Source: Pempheris klunzingeri
Taxonomy: Eukaryota; Chordata; Actinopteri; Acropomatiformes; Pempheridae
Reading direction: 5' to 3'
DNA: 64,000 nucleotides
NCBI RefSeq assembly: GCF_042242105.1
Contig: NC_092030.1
Coordinates: 8,936,001 to 9,000,000, forward strand
Under the pieces are notes generated by a model. It did not search any database, was not told the DNA's origin, and worked only from the letters and a program-made list of their open reading frames with translations. This document shows, piece after piece, positions 1 through 11,800 of the stretch; the first letter of the stretch is position 1; each line of letters begins with the position of its first letter. A program made the translations under genes and the position numbers.

Positions 1-419
1 TGATTAATGATTGATTAAGTTAACGTGAACATTGACAGGTCATAAACACAGGGATCTTTCCCATTTCTACAATGATACACTTCTGATAAACTGGACATTA
101 AAGGCAGAGCCGGGTCCCTTGTTCACTCTGTGCACAACCGCTGACTGACAGACTCTCTTAGTTTTTCAGTCTGACAATTAAACAGCATTGTTAAATGTCT
201 CAATCCTGCTGGCCTGTAATTTAATTGACAATTCTTGCTGTCATGCTTTTATGAGAATTTCAACCAATATATCAAAAAGTGCCTCTAAAATAAGCTGCAG
301 ACGCTGCCTTTAGCAGGCATCGGACATCTTTCACAACTTTTCCTTAATCCTTTGAAACATGTTTTTTTAAGTGTGGTGAAAATGTTTTATACCTAAATAC
401 TAATTTCTGATTGGCTGCT
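1..419. other. no recognisable feature
   Basis: AT-rich sequence. I see no coding exon, RNA gene or clear repeat here. Confidence 0.5.
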
Positions 420-1160
420 AGGTCCAATCCAGTCCAGCTTTATTTCTAAAGCACATTTAAAAGCAACAGCAGTCGACCCAAAGTGCTGTACAATCAGTAC
501 AGCAAACACCAGACAGACAACACAATGGGAACACAGTAAGTTAAACAATTTAAAAGTTGAAAGGACATAAAGATGATAAAAAAAACATCACAATAAGAAG
601 AATAAAAGCTTTCATATTGATTTAAAAGCCACGGAGTGAAAATGTGATTTGGGCCAGCCGAACACGCAGAGGCAACTCATTCCAAAGTTTAGGGGCTACA
701 AAGCACAAGCAGAAGCAGTTGCCAGTTGGTCAGCAGAGCTGAGTGATCTTGATGGGATGTGGAGTTGTAGGAGCTCCAGGGAGAGAGAGAGAGAGAGAGG
801 TGGCAGCTAGCCTATTCAGTGATTTGTAAGCAAACAATAAAATCTTAAAATCAGTCTTAAAATGTACATGGAGTCGATGAAGGGAGGCCAGGAGAGTGTT
901 CCTGAATCTTTAAACTAGCTAAACTAGATTTGATTACTGAGTTCATGTGTTTGTCTAATTTAAAATCACTGTCCATAATCACACCCAGATTTTTTACAGT
1001 GGGTTTTAAATATGGTTTCAAGGAGGACAGGTTTGTATGGGGGACATCTACTAGTTCCCAATATCACTACTTCAGCTCCTACTGCAGCACCTATACAGTT
1101 GCAAGACTTGTGAAACAGAATGTAAAATCTGCAGAGCACCCCTTTAATTGCACTGAGTAT
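420..1160 (-). repeat. LINE (non-LTR retrotransposon) remnant, reverse transcriptase C-terminus and 3' tail
   Basis: On the minus strand, three decayed stretches resemble the C-terminal end of a fish non-LTR reverse transcriptase ORF: one reading PTVKNLGVIMDSDFKLDK (about 945-1000), one reading FKILLFAYKSLN (about 820-850), and one reading FVAPKLWNELPL (about 670-705). They are separated by stops and frameshifts. The 3' end near 420-450 has the form GCTTTAGAAATAAAGCTGGA followed by a short TGGAT-type tail, as in LINE or SINE tails. The element is 5'-truncated and inactive. The clade is uncertain. Confidence 0.65.
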
Positions 1161-1395
1161 GAAAAGCTTCAAAAGCCAGGTCAGGTGTTTGATCGGGTAG
1201 TTCCTGATTTAGATTCTAATAATTATTAGTGTTAGATCTTGAACAGCTGCTTGTGTTAAGATTTAACAATGACGAATCCTGTTCAGTACAAAAAAGATAT
1301 GATGTTTATGAAGTTTAAAAATAAATCATTAAGTATCCCAACTTTTGTGAGAGAGCATTTGTATTACACAAGAAGACAAAATAATAATAAATGTG
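1161..1395. other. 3' flank of spag16
   Basis: AT-rich sequence just beyond the spag16 stop codon on the minus strand. It presumably holds the 3'UTR, but I see no canonical AATAAA in minus-strand orientation within about 130 bases of the stop. Confidence 0.35.
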
Positions 1396-3950
1396 TCATG
1401 ACCAGATGTTAATCACTCCATCACTCCCTGCTGACATCACAGTCTCCCCCTTGTGGTCGAACGTCACACTCTGCACGCCACTGATGTGTCCCGACAGGCT
1501 GCTCACCGTGCAGGAGTTCACCTCCACCACTCTGAGCACACCGTCACTGCTGGCGACGGCCAGGTTCTTCCCTGATGGGCTAAATGCCACCTGGTTCGCA
1601 GCTAGCGGGCCAGTATCTACCATGGCCATCGCCAACTTAGGCTTCCTGATGTCCCACAGGTTGATGATGCCGCGGGAGTCACATGAAGCCACGACGTTGC
1701 CCGCCAGGCTGAAGGCGGTGTGATTGCAAGGGTGCTGGTGCCCAAGGAAGGTAGCGGTACAGACACCCAATCTAGCATCCCACATGGCGAGGGTTTTGTC
1801 AGCAGAGCAGGTGATGAGGAGGTTGGAGAAGGGCAGGAAGCAGACACTGTTGACAGAAGCAGTGTGGCGACGCAGCGTGAGGCAGCAGCGCCGGCTGTTC
1901 AGATCCCAGAGCTTGGCACTTCTGTCATCAGAGCAGGAAGCCAGAAAGTGGCCACATGAATGGAAGGAGCAGCCCCAGGTGGGTTGGCTGTGGCCGGACA
2001 GCATCAGCACACAGCAGCCATGAGAGAAATCCCAGAGCCGCACCTGCAGGAAGAAAGGCCCAAGAGAGTGAACCTCAGGACCAGAAGATCAGGAGAACAG
2101 AGAGGAACAGGACACCTCACCGAGACGCTGCATGTTTTCCTACAAGCTGTCAGGCACCTGTACGCTGTAGCAGCAGTGGGCATGAACTTACTGTGGTGTC
2201 TCCACTTGTTGTGGCCAGTTTTGCTCCGTCAGGGTGAAAACTGCAGCCAGACAACCAATCAGAGTGACCCTCACCTGTCAGCAGCAGCTGGCCAACCTGA
2301 CAACACACATTGAATGACATCACATTTCAGTAGATCAGCCAACAAACTTATTTTATTGACTTGCTTTTTATTCTTTTTCATTTTCTAACATCATTTTTGT
2401 CTGTTCTCATTATTGAACTTCACAGCATCCTTTTCCTTTGTCTCTCCATGTAGTATGTTGTGCTGCTTTATCTCAGATCATCTCATTTACCCGTGATGAG
2501 TAACCTATAACAGTATCTGTGTCTGCATGTGGTTTTCCACATTTTGTCTCATTATTATCATCTGAAACTTTTGGCACAGTCGCCTCACAGCAAGAAGGTT
2601 GCTACAGTATGTGCCGGTCCTGTGATTGGCTGGCGAGCAGTCCAGGACGTACCTCACCTCTCACCCAAAGTCAGCTCCAAGGCCTGTGGAGCTTTTCCAG
2701 TCTTTGAATTCAGCCACTTAGGTCACTGGCTGAGGGAGTCATCAGTGGTGCCATACTTTTATGAAGCTACTCTGTGGAGTCTTTACATGTCAAGTTCCCT
2801 CAAGGTCCCAAATACCAGTACGCTACACGTCGTTTTTTCCTTGGATCCGCCTGAATAGTGAGCATTTTGTTGCTTTTTTCTGCGACTTAGATCTTCCAGA
2901 GTCTCAGACTCCTGCTTTGGATGGCAGCCCCAGTAAACCTACCCATCACCTTTATGGATATCCTATCATAAAATATTGCATTGTCACCTTGTTGTGGCAT
3001 TAACAGATATATTACACCCTGTCCGTCTCCTCTCTCATGTCACGTCTTCTGATATCTCATCTCATAGGCTGGACCACATGAAGGCCTTCTCCTACCTTTT
3101 CTCCATCAGCTGGCAGCGCCCACAGCCTCCATCTGTGGTCGTCACTGGCGGAGGCGAGGATCCGTCTTTGTGGATGGAGGTCGATGCAGCTGATGGGAAG
3201 CTTGTGGGCTCTGATGGAGCAGGACAGGGTGAAGGAGCTGGGGCTTTTCCATTTTTCAGAATTCACCTGAGTCCGGTCAGGGGTGCCAAGCCTGCTGCAG
3301 ACGGGAAACTCTGCGTCCTCTGGATGACTGCTTATGGAGCCTTTTTCACATTTGTCAGCGCTTCCGCTCCTTTTCTTCTCTTTCTTTATGTGGGTTTTTT
3401 CCTGATTCAGTTTTGCATCTGTGGTGTGTTGAACTTTGACCCTACTTAAACTGAGGAGCATATTCTGCCTCAGAGCAGCCTGATATTTGTCCTGGAGCTG
3501 CGTCAGCGTTGGCTCATAGGACTTCAGGTGCTTCTTCAGCTGTCTGAGGTCCTCAATCAGCCTGTTTTTGTCCTCTGCGACTCGTCGGTACTGTAGCCGG
3601 TGGAGATCCCTCTCCCTCTGCGTCCTCACCAGGCTCTCCGCAGCCACCAGCACCTCCTGTCTGAGCGCGTGCGTCTCTCTGCGGACCGTCTCCAGCTCGC
3701 TCTGGAGGAGATACCCATGTGTGAGTGCGTCGGGGATGAAGGAGACGTCCTTCGCTGCTGTCGCCAAGAGTTTGTGAGCCGAGCCGTACCATTCTGCCTC
3801 AAAGCTGCTCAGAGTCCGCTTCAGGCCGGCTCTGCTCAGGAAGTTCCTCAGGAAGTCGTCCACGGCCTCCGGGATTTGGGGGCTGATCTGGTGCTTGGAT
3901 GGAGCAGGGCTTCTCTCAGGGGCAGCTCTTTCTTTCCTCCTTTCAGACAT
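1396..3950 (-). CDS. spag16: sperm-associated antigen 16 (PF20 homologue), axonemal central-apparatus WD40 protein
   Basis: Three coding exons, 3950-3096, 2296-2192 and 2043-1396, join in phase 0 with GT/AG junctions (donors GTAGGA and GTAAGT) to give 535 aa. In order: a LisH-like N-terminus (EAVDDFLRNFLSRAG, about 28-42), a coiled coil (about 75-165), a charged linker, and seven-bladed WD40 repeats (about 250-535) with motifs such as GHSDWLSGCSFHP and SADKTLAMWDARLG. The protein aligns end to end with vertebrate SPAG16, which in the family is a central-pair C1 projection protein that partners SPAG6 and is needed for ciliary and sperm motility. It lacks the acidic N-terminal part of about 70 residues found in the long human isoform; an unseen upstream exon is possible. 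Only two short introns remain (145 and 799 bp), whereas the mammalian gene is very large with many exons. Twin X-boxes lie just upstream. An alternative start at 3993 reads a 16-codon frame that stops inside the chosen start, so 3950 is preferred. Confidence 0.93.
2575..2690 (+). repeat. fragment of a common fish dispersed repeat in a spag16 intron
   Basis: The words CGCCTCACAGCAAGAAGG and GTGATTGGCTGGCGA...CAGTCCAGG, separated by a deletion, are the two halves of a repeat that I know to be abundant in teleost genomes. A second piece of the same repeat occurs on the minus strand near 36690-36720. There is no coding content. Confidence 0.5.
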
Positions 3951-3985
3951 TTTCTCTCCTCTGTCTCTGGGCTTCTTGTTTACCT

Positions 3986-4024
3986 GTTGCCATGGTAACT
4001 GACCTCCACTGTTACCTTAGCAAC
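3986..4024 (-). promoter_or_regulatory. two tandem RFX X-box motifs upstream of spag16
   Basis: GTTGCCATGGTAAC (3986-3999) and GTTACCTTAGCAAC (4011-4024) both match the RFX consensus GTNRCC-N2-RGYAAC without a mismatch. They lie 36 and 61 bp upstream of the spag16 start codon and 11 bp apart, about one helical turn. RFX factors control core ciliary genes through this motif, so the placement fits a motile-cilium gene. Binding itself is inferred. Confidence 0.8.
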
Positions 4025-4224
4025 TCTGTGACATCTCTGCTCGTCTGATGTGATCTGATCTGACGTGTGTTTTAATATAAGTATATATAAAAGCGAGAAT
4101 GTGTTGAACCAAAAATGATGGTTTTATTGCTTATAATTGTAGATATTAATCACCTGTAGGTTCACAGCGCCAAAACAAATGAGTTTAAACGGACATCGCG
4201 TGAAGTTCAGGTTGGATCAGTTTT

Positions 4225-4360
4225 ATATAGGATCTCTATTTTCTATATTTTATTGTTATTTGATATTCATCTTGGCTTAAAACGGGACCTGAGAACGTCA
4301 TTTCGTACCTCCCCATGTGTAAACGTGTGTCGGTATGACAAATAAAGTTCCTTGAATCCT
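4225..4360 (+). repeat. LINE-type 3' tail
   Basis: A TTTTATTG-rich stretch is followed by GGGACCTGAGAACGTCATTTCGT and then by ATGACAAATAAAGTTCCTTGAATCC. This is the usual form of a teleost LINE 3' end, with an internal AATAAA and a short terminal repeat. No coding part remains. Confidence 0.5.
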
Positions 4361-4411
4361 CGACAGTGAGCAGTCACAGGATGAACACACACCGCCTCTA
4401 GCAGGACGTGT

Positions 4412-4430
4412 TGGCCACCAGGGGGAGCTC
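4412..4430 (+). promoter_or_regulatory. CTCF-like binding motif
   Basis: TGGCCACCAGGGGGAGCTC is nearly identical to the vertebrate CTCF core (CCACNAGGKGGCRS), with one core position off. It lies between the divergent spag16 and wdr91 promoters. It was recognised by motif only; occupancy is unknown. Confidence 0.55.
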
Positions 4431-4436
4431 ACACGG

Positions 4437-4458
4437 TCACATGAGCTCGTCACATGAC
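4437..4458 (+). promoter_or_regulatory. paired CLEAR/M-box-like E-boxes
   Basis: TCACATGA occurs at 4437-4444 and again inside GTCACATGAC at 4449-4458. The latter differs at one base from the TFEB/MITF CLEAR element GTCACGTGAC. A CACGTG core follows at 4773-4778. They sit in the likely promoter zone of wdr91, an endolysosomal gene. Regulation by TFEB or MITF is an inference. Confidence 0.4.
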
Positions 4459-4479
4459 TGTCGGGGGCGAACACAACAG

Positions 4480-5850
4480 GAAGAGACTTGTCTCTTTGTT
4501 GGAAGTATTTAACATCTTCTTACTTCCAGAACATGACGGGGAGCATCTCTGCGGGACAGGCGTCACTCTGAGCGGAATAACCTTCACTCCGTCTTGGTGG
4601 CGGTGTTGGATTGAAGCTGTAGTTTCCCGGTGGTGCGTGCTGCACCAACAAACCGAACTCCACTGAAACTTCGCTCAATTGAAGATTATCTTGACTGTCA
4701 ACCAAGGTGCGTACACAACAAGGCACTGGACAAGGCCTCTGGTGTTTAAACGTGACCCTCGCGTTACCTCGGCACGTGTCTCCCCCTCTCATTATTTCTT
4801 AGTCGTCAGAATATCTCAAATATGACGACGTCGTTGCGGAGAGAAGCAGTTCGGTGAAGTGGAGCTTCTGTCAATGTGTTGCTCATGTTCAGTGTTTACT
4901 GAGTGGATCTGATTTAGTTCAGTTCCTGAACTGACTTCTGCTGCAGGGATCTGGGACAGGGTGGACATCAGCACAGGTAGACTAACTGGTCTAGCATTAT
5001 TATATTAATAGCCACATATAAATAATGTAATGATGTTCTGCTGTTTATTAGTAGTTGTGTGTACATGATGAATGGACATCTAATAGATCATCCTCTCAAT
5101 TAGTGTTTTATTTCACACAAGTTCAAAATATATTGTGATATTAAAGGCAAACTCAGAAATACAGTTGGATGTATGTCTATACATACATGTCACATAGAGT
5201 TCTTCTACAGTTTTCTCCAGATACAGATAGGATCCGTTTCTCTGCCCCCACCCTCAGGGGAAAAGTCACTTTCTCTATGACCATCCATTGTTTAAGTCTG
5301 GCTGTCAGTTTTAGACAGATGCAGAGGTGGCTTCTGGTTCTATTACTTGATTTATTGAGTAACCTGGATGTCACCCACAATGTCATCAATCCTGTTTGCT
5401 TTCTAGTGCCACAGCGATCCCTTGCCTTACGTCAGCTTGCGTGAATATAATTCCATGCTCCATGCAGTGAGGTTTACAGAGAGTTGGGATACAACAGAGT
5501 GTTGTCAGATTGGTACTGGCCTCATGCTGATGTATCTGAATGAACTTTTTTTGTTCTATTATCAGACAAAGCTTAAGTATTTCCTTTCCTGAGGTTAAAC
5601 ATCTTTTCACACACCACAAATCAGAACATTTCCATCATTTAACGACATGTTTGTCATGAAAATATTTTTATGATAAATCGGAGAATACAGTAGAGAGTCG
5701 AGTGAAACTTGAATTGAGAAATAAATAAATCCGATTTGCATTTGAAATATGTTGAAATATTTTTACTTCACTGTCTGTCAGATTGTTTTCACTCTTTTCA
5801 TGAAAATAAGGACTAAATTAGACTGTAACATAAACTGTGTTATATTGCAG
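4480..5850 (+). other. likely wdr91 promoter, 5'UTR exon(s) and first intron
   Basis: The first coding exon of wdr91 is preceded at 5841-5850 by a clear splice acceptor (TATATTGCAG), so at least one non-coding exon must lie upstream. The CpG-richer stretch at about 4540-4850 is the best candidate for the transcription start. A possible small exon ends at a CAG/GTAGAC donor near 4977. I cannot fix the exon borders. Confidence 0.4.
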
Positions 5851-5864
5851 GGTCAGAGGTCACC

Positions 5865-8800
5865 ATGGGGTCGGCAGTGGAGAGGACAGATGAGCATGTG
5901 AGAGAGTACCTCATCTACCGCGGCTTCACCAGCACACTCAAACACCTGGACAGTGACATCAAAGCAGACAAGGAGAAAGGCTTCAGGGTAGGACTGCTGC
6001 AAATGTGTGCCGTGGGAATTGCTAACCTTTCTCAGAGAGACTCTTTGTCTATAATCCGAAACATCTCCCATCTGCAGGTTGATAAAATCATCGATCAGCT
6101 GCAGCAGTTTGTCCAGAGCTTTGACCTGTTTGGTCTGAAGGAGTACTGGCTGTACCTGGACAGACGTCTGTTCTGCAGGCTGGAGGATGTTTACAGATCC
6201 ACAGTGAACAAATTGAGGACCAGCCTGTACAGATATTATGTCATCAACACCATCCAGGTAACTCCCTTTAGAGAAATCCAACAGAACAGCCGTTTCTGAT
6301 ACAGAGCAGCACTTAAAAATCTCTCTTTTCATCTTTTCTAGAAAGGAAACTTGGAGAAGACTCAGGAGTTTTTCCAGAAGCAGGCGTTGGAGCTGCAGGG
6401 TCAAACCGAGTGGCGTGATTGGTTCATCTTGCCGTTCATCCCCGCCCCCGAACAGAACCCTGCCTTCTCTCCATACTTTTCCCGCCAATGGGCTGACACT
6501 TTCCTGGTTTCACTGCACAACTTCCTGTCTGTCCTTTTCCAGTGCATGCATATCCTTCAGCTGGTTCTACATTACAAGTTTACAGTTTAATGTTCAGTGT
6601 GAAACTAAATGAGATTTAATGGGTCAGATGTTGTCATGCATGTCTGAAACTACAAAAGACGCCACACTGATTCACTGTGTTATTTAAACTGTGGATTTGC
6701 TGGTTTCCAGTCCTTAACTGAGCTTCACCCCAGCCAGTCCTGCTGAGTTTTGATGCTGAAGTCCAGAAGACAATCAGTGCGTCAGAGGAGAACGAACAGC
6801 TCCGCCAGCTGGTGAGATGAAAACCCTAAAATACAACATTTAAAAAATCAGAACGTCTCATGTGGTTTAAGCAATTTCTTTTAATGATTTAGTTTCGTTC
6901 AACTTACTTTAAAAAGTCCAGTGAGGTTTACACAGTCCTATTATCTGGTATTAGAATCACATTTATATATAAATGCACGGCTATGGAAAGGAAATATTCC
7001 CAAGATTATATTTACCCATCGATCTTCTGCCGCTTCTCCAGGGTGGGGTCACAGTGACAGCAAGCTGCTTGGTAAGGTAGTGCAGACATTCAGCTCCCCA
7101 GCAGCTCCTCCCGTGGGGGTGTCGAGGCCTTCCCAAGTCAGATGAGACATGAGAAAAACACCTCACTTTACTTGGGACAGCAATTTGCTCCTAAAATGGA
7201 GGAGAAATTCACCATTTTCTGACCAGGAACCAAGGCCTCAGGCTCAGATCCTCCTGACTGCCTCACACTCGACTGTCAGCTGCCCCAGTCACTGGAGGTC
7301 ATGGTCTGAGGAAGCCAACAGAACCACAGCATCAGAAAAGAGCAGAAAATGAATTGAGTTCCCCAAACCGTCAGTTCCATATTTGTGGATTAAGATTCAT
7401 CTCATTTGGTTGAAAAAGTCCGATAACTCCCATAATAAGGATTTTTAAAAAATCCCATAGTTTGGTTTAAATGAAGTCCCACCATTGATCCAAAATGTTC
7501 CATCATGTGGTTAGATGCTAACACAGACACAGGCAGAGGGTTGGTTAGATGGTACAGCTTGTTTGTATATAAGAAGAACTTCAGATCGAGGGCAGGAAAT
7601 GATTTTCTTCATCGGAGACACCAACACAGACTCTCAAAATTCATTGTTTGCGTCATTTACGGTTGAAACCACAAGGAGCTTTTATCAAGTACCAAAAGTT
7701 TTAGTTGGCAGTGTCAGAAGATGCCAGAAATGGGGGAAAAAAAGGATCACATCCAACATCTGTTTTTCCCTTAGTACCTTTCCTTCATCCCGTCCTTTTT
7801 TGCTTTTCACTTCCTGCCCTCTGGATGTGGTGCGCCATCACAATCGTGACTGCACACAACGTATTGGGGTAGAACTGTTCTTTTTCTTGTGTCTGACCTG
7901 TCTGTGTTGTCTCGTCTTTTCCAGCTGTTTGCCCTGCAGACAGAAAGTCGGGACCACAGAGACGGAGATGAGATGGTCCACCACAAGCTGCCGGTGTACG
8001 TCCAGAACATGGACCGCCTTGGAGACACTGAGCTGTGAGGCACTAACATCACTGTCTTTACTGATGACTGACTCCTACTAAAATGGCTGCTGTTTTTTCA
8101 GTGTTCCTTATGTTGACAACATGAGGTTTTTAACTAGAGGTATTTATTGGCTGATCCCACTGACCCTGAGGGGGTTGGCACTCCAAGATAGCTACTGTGC
8201 TTCAGATGAAATGGATGTATTAGAATCTCTATATACAAACTGTTTCAGAGATGGTAGATTAACAGATATAAGCCAACGTCTGGTTTTATATCGGTCACTT
8301 AAATGAAAGACAAAACCTGTTTTCTGTGTTGTTACAGACGGCAGCTCCCCTAATCTCCTCTCTGTACGCTCTCTTTAAATATTAATCAGCGCATACTTTC
8401 TATCGCACTTTTGTGTTTTTCATCGTGATGTTTTTTCAGACACATGAAAGGATTCTGATGTTAGCACTTTGGCATGCTAGCTCGTTGTTCAGTTTTACCT
8501 CGCTGCATTCAATGACTGAATTTGTTTTACTGATATTTTATTTTGAAAAGTTACAAGTCTAATATGTTGATTTGTTTGCCAAAGGAATCGGCCAATGTCC
8601 CACTGAATCAAGGGCCAAAGTTCTTTGAGAACGTAGAGGATGAAGTCTGAAATTCTGAGTAATGTCACAGAAGTCAGGTGTGTGACTAAAAGAAGAATTC
8701 TCACGTAGTTAAAATAATGTAGTTTCTATTATTTTTGGCATCAGTTGTCTTCTGGAGCAGCAGCAGTATCATGAGAAGAAAACTTGGTGAGGAAGGAAGA

Positions 8801-11800
8801 GAGGACGTTCTAGCAGGGTGTCATTCAGACGTCACCTTTAGAAGAATTTTGAGGCACTTTAAAGCGGACAAAGCTGTTGAGTTATTATGTGTTTATTTAT
8901 ATAAAATATACATTTTAAAAGCTTTTAACTAACTTTATTGTTAATGATACAGTATTTATGCTATTTACATTGTGTGCTGTGATGCAGTTGATGTTGCCAA
9001 ATAAACAATTCACCTGATGAATTGTTGTTTCTTGTCAGTACGATCCATTTTTTTAAATTTTCACGTAGGGTTTTCACAGGAGGACTGCACACTGGGCTGA
9101 CAAACACAGTACTCAAACTACTGCTACGAATTAGAAACTTTATAAACAGTAAACCTTAGATATCAAGAGATCTCAAGCATAGAAAAAATGAAAATGATTG
9201 GCAGGCAAGCCTGTTAAAAGACCATTGCACTTGTGTAGTCCTGAGGGCACAAAGGCAAGTCCTGCATCTCTGAAACTCAAAACTGGTCCAATCATGGAGA
9301 GATTCTCTGTTGTCTTGAGACGGATCCTAATAGGTCCAGTGGGATTCAGTCCTTGGTAACAGGCAATAGTTACAGCGGTTGCACTTTTACTTTAGACAAG
9401 AATGATAAAAAAAAAAGCGCATTTTGTGCATTTCTGAATTCCCAGTGGTCTGTTGTTTTACATTCAAACTGTGCAGGAGCTTTAGAAACGGTTTAACTGG
9501 AGGCCAGTGCAGCACAGATGGTGACAGTTATGCATTGCAGTGTACGTTATCGCTCTAGAGTTTGGTGTTACTGGCATAGCAATGAAATAATAAATACTGC
9601 AGGCAAAGAGAGGAAGTCATGACAATAACATTTTTGTAGGAAGACGAGGCACAAACACAGGTGGTTATCTCCTCTGCAGCAGTGACCACAAAGGTTTGGT
9701 CAACAAATATCCAGCTTTTTACACCACATATATATGTTGCCATAAAATGCGTATTCTGAAAAAAAAAAAAAAAAAGAAGAAATTCCTAGAAGTAGCTCCC
9801 AGCTTGGCGTTGAACTACAGAAAACCTGCAGCTCTTAGTTTGTATTTGGCAGTAGTAAGACCGTGAACTGGACACCAGCTTCTCTTAAACAAGACAAGAA
9901 GAAACAAGATGGTCCCAACAACACGACGTTCCATTTGTTGCTCTACTTAGCTGGATGCATTTTACAGTTAATGCTGCTGTTGTTCCATTTTTTTAGGTTT
10001 ACAGCTACGCGGGCCACTCTGAGGCAGTAATGCTCATTATTTAAGAAAAACAAACTGCTAGATGGACAAACCAAAGTATTTCATGCTAGGAAAAGTCACC
10101 AAAAGTTCAGAAAGACCATGCATGTTTGCACCAGATTACACAGAATCGATCAACACGTGTAGCGACACTTCACTGAACCACAAATGTTGAGCTGCTAGTG
10201 GCGCCAGATAAAAATCATGGGGTCACCAAAGTCAGTGGGCTTCATTCTTTGGGAACCATGAGCAGTCTGTCCAATAGATGTTTTAGTCTGAAGCAAAGCG
10301 GTGAAGCGAACCGCTGTTGTTCCTGGGGCCACGCTGCTAGCATGGCTACAAACCGCTGTTGATGCATATTCGCTTTGCCATCGTTGCCTCGTTGCATCTT
10401 TCTCCCCTCTGATCTCAACTGCTTTGCTCTCCAGACGTCACATCTTGTCAATGTCTTCATCCTTGTTCCTGACTGTCTTCTGTCAGTGATGTCTTTTACA
10501 TTACAAATAGCAGCTGTGTTTGTTTTCTTGGTTGTTCGCATTGCTCTTGGCTATTGTCTTTGACACACCTGATGCCACCCTGTCTGTTGTAGATCTTCGA
10601 CATATTACTGCCAGTAATGTAATGCATAGTTCTGGCTTTGTTTTCTTCTCTAATCTCAACCAAATTCACAAGCGATGTTGTCCAACAGTTGATAGTATCC
10701 ACCATGACTGGAAGCAGTTGGGTGGATTCAGTCAGGTTTTTGACTGCAAACACTAGTCTTCCTGTTCTGTTGTTGGCAGGTCAGCTTAGAATGGACATTT
10801 AAAAATACAGTGAGCTGATTAGATAATAAGCTGTTTTACCAACGTCAAACTCTCAATACATCACTGAGGTAAGTGTTAGCTGTCTGGACAACCACTCACA
10901 CCCTGCTGCATCACAGGCTGACTAGAGCTGCTCTTGGTCAGCTACAGCAGAGCAATCACAACTGTTTAAAAACCAGCCCATTATCAAAATCTACTTTAAA
11001 CCTACCTTCCTTCGCTCCTCGTGTTTGACATCGTTATCATTGTTGCTTGACATGGTCTTTGTCTTTTATGTTCTTAGTGCATTCGCTCTTGTGCAGTATT
11101 CGGTCTTTTACGTGGTCCTCTGTCTTATCTGTCAAATGTAAATCTGTTTTTGCAGACTTAGTCGCACCAGCACTTAAAGAAGTGAATTGTGAATAAACTC
11201 AAATCTGTGCAAATCTTTTGCACTGAGTTCAGTTTTTTGGTGATCTTTGATGCACAATTCTTCACCTGTCGCTGATCAAAAGCTGCAAAAGTTGATGTAT
11301 AGATAAAAGTAGAATGAGACAGAACGGTGAATAAATCACTGAGCACGTGACTTCTACTCCACAGGAGAAACTAAAACTAGCAACAGATAACAACATCAGG
11401 TCAGTGATCATTTTCACATGCTGATTTTCAAGAAATTTGAAAATTAGGTTAAGATGCTCTATATTTGGGTGGAAACCTGGCTAATGACAAGGGGAATGCA
11501 CAAAAGACCAGCTGTTGTCTTACTGTCAAACATGGGCTAATGTCTCTGTCGCTAGCACGGATGGGACCTTTTATTTCATGTCTGCCTTGTGTGGCCACAA
11601 ACGCATTGAAGTTTACATATTTTATGGTGCGAAGGAGCATCACTTCATACTTTTGTTGTTAGTCTTTGTATTTGTGTCCTGCTGTTGGTGGATCGGTCCT
11701 TCTGGTGACTTCCTGTCAGTCACATCTGTCTTGTTGCACTGTGTTCACTGTCTGTTTTTTTTTTTGAGGTTTGCTCCAATTTGAGGGTGACTTTAAAATG

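Noticed and set aside
1391..2313. Several plus-strand open frames of 60-117 codons
   Set aside because: They lie antisense to spag16 exons, have no family likeness and arise from the GC-rich coding strand.
6543..6575. GT donor at CTG/GTTCTA as the end of wdr91 coding exon 3
   Set aside because: It gives a non-conserved peptide and shifts out of register with the family. The AT-AC junction restores the conserved protein exactly.
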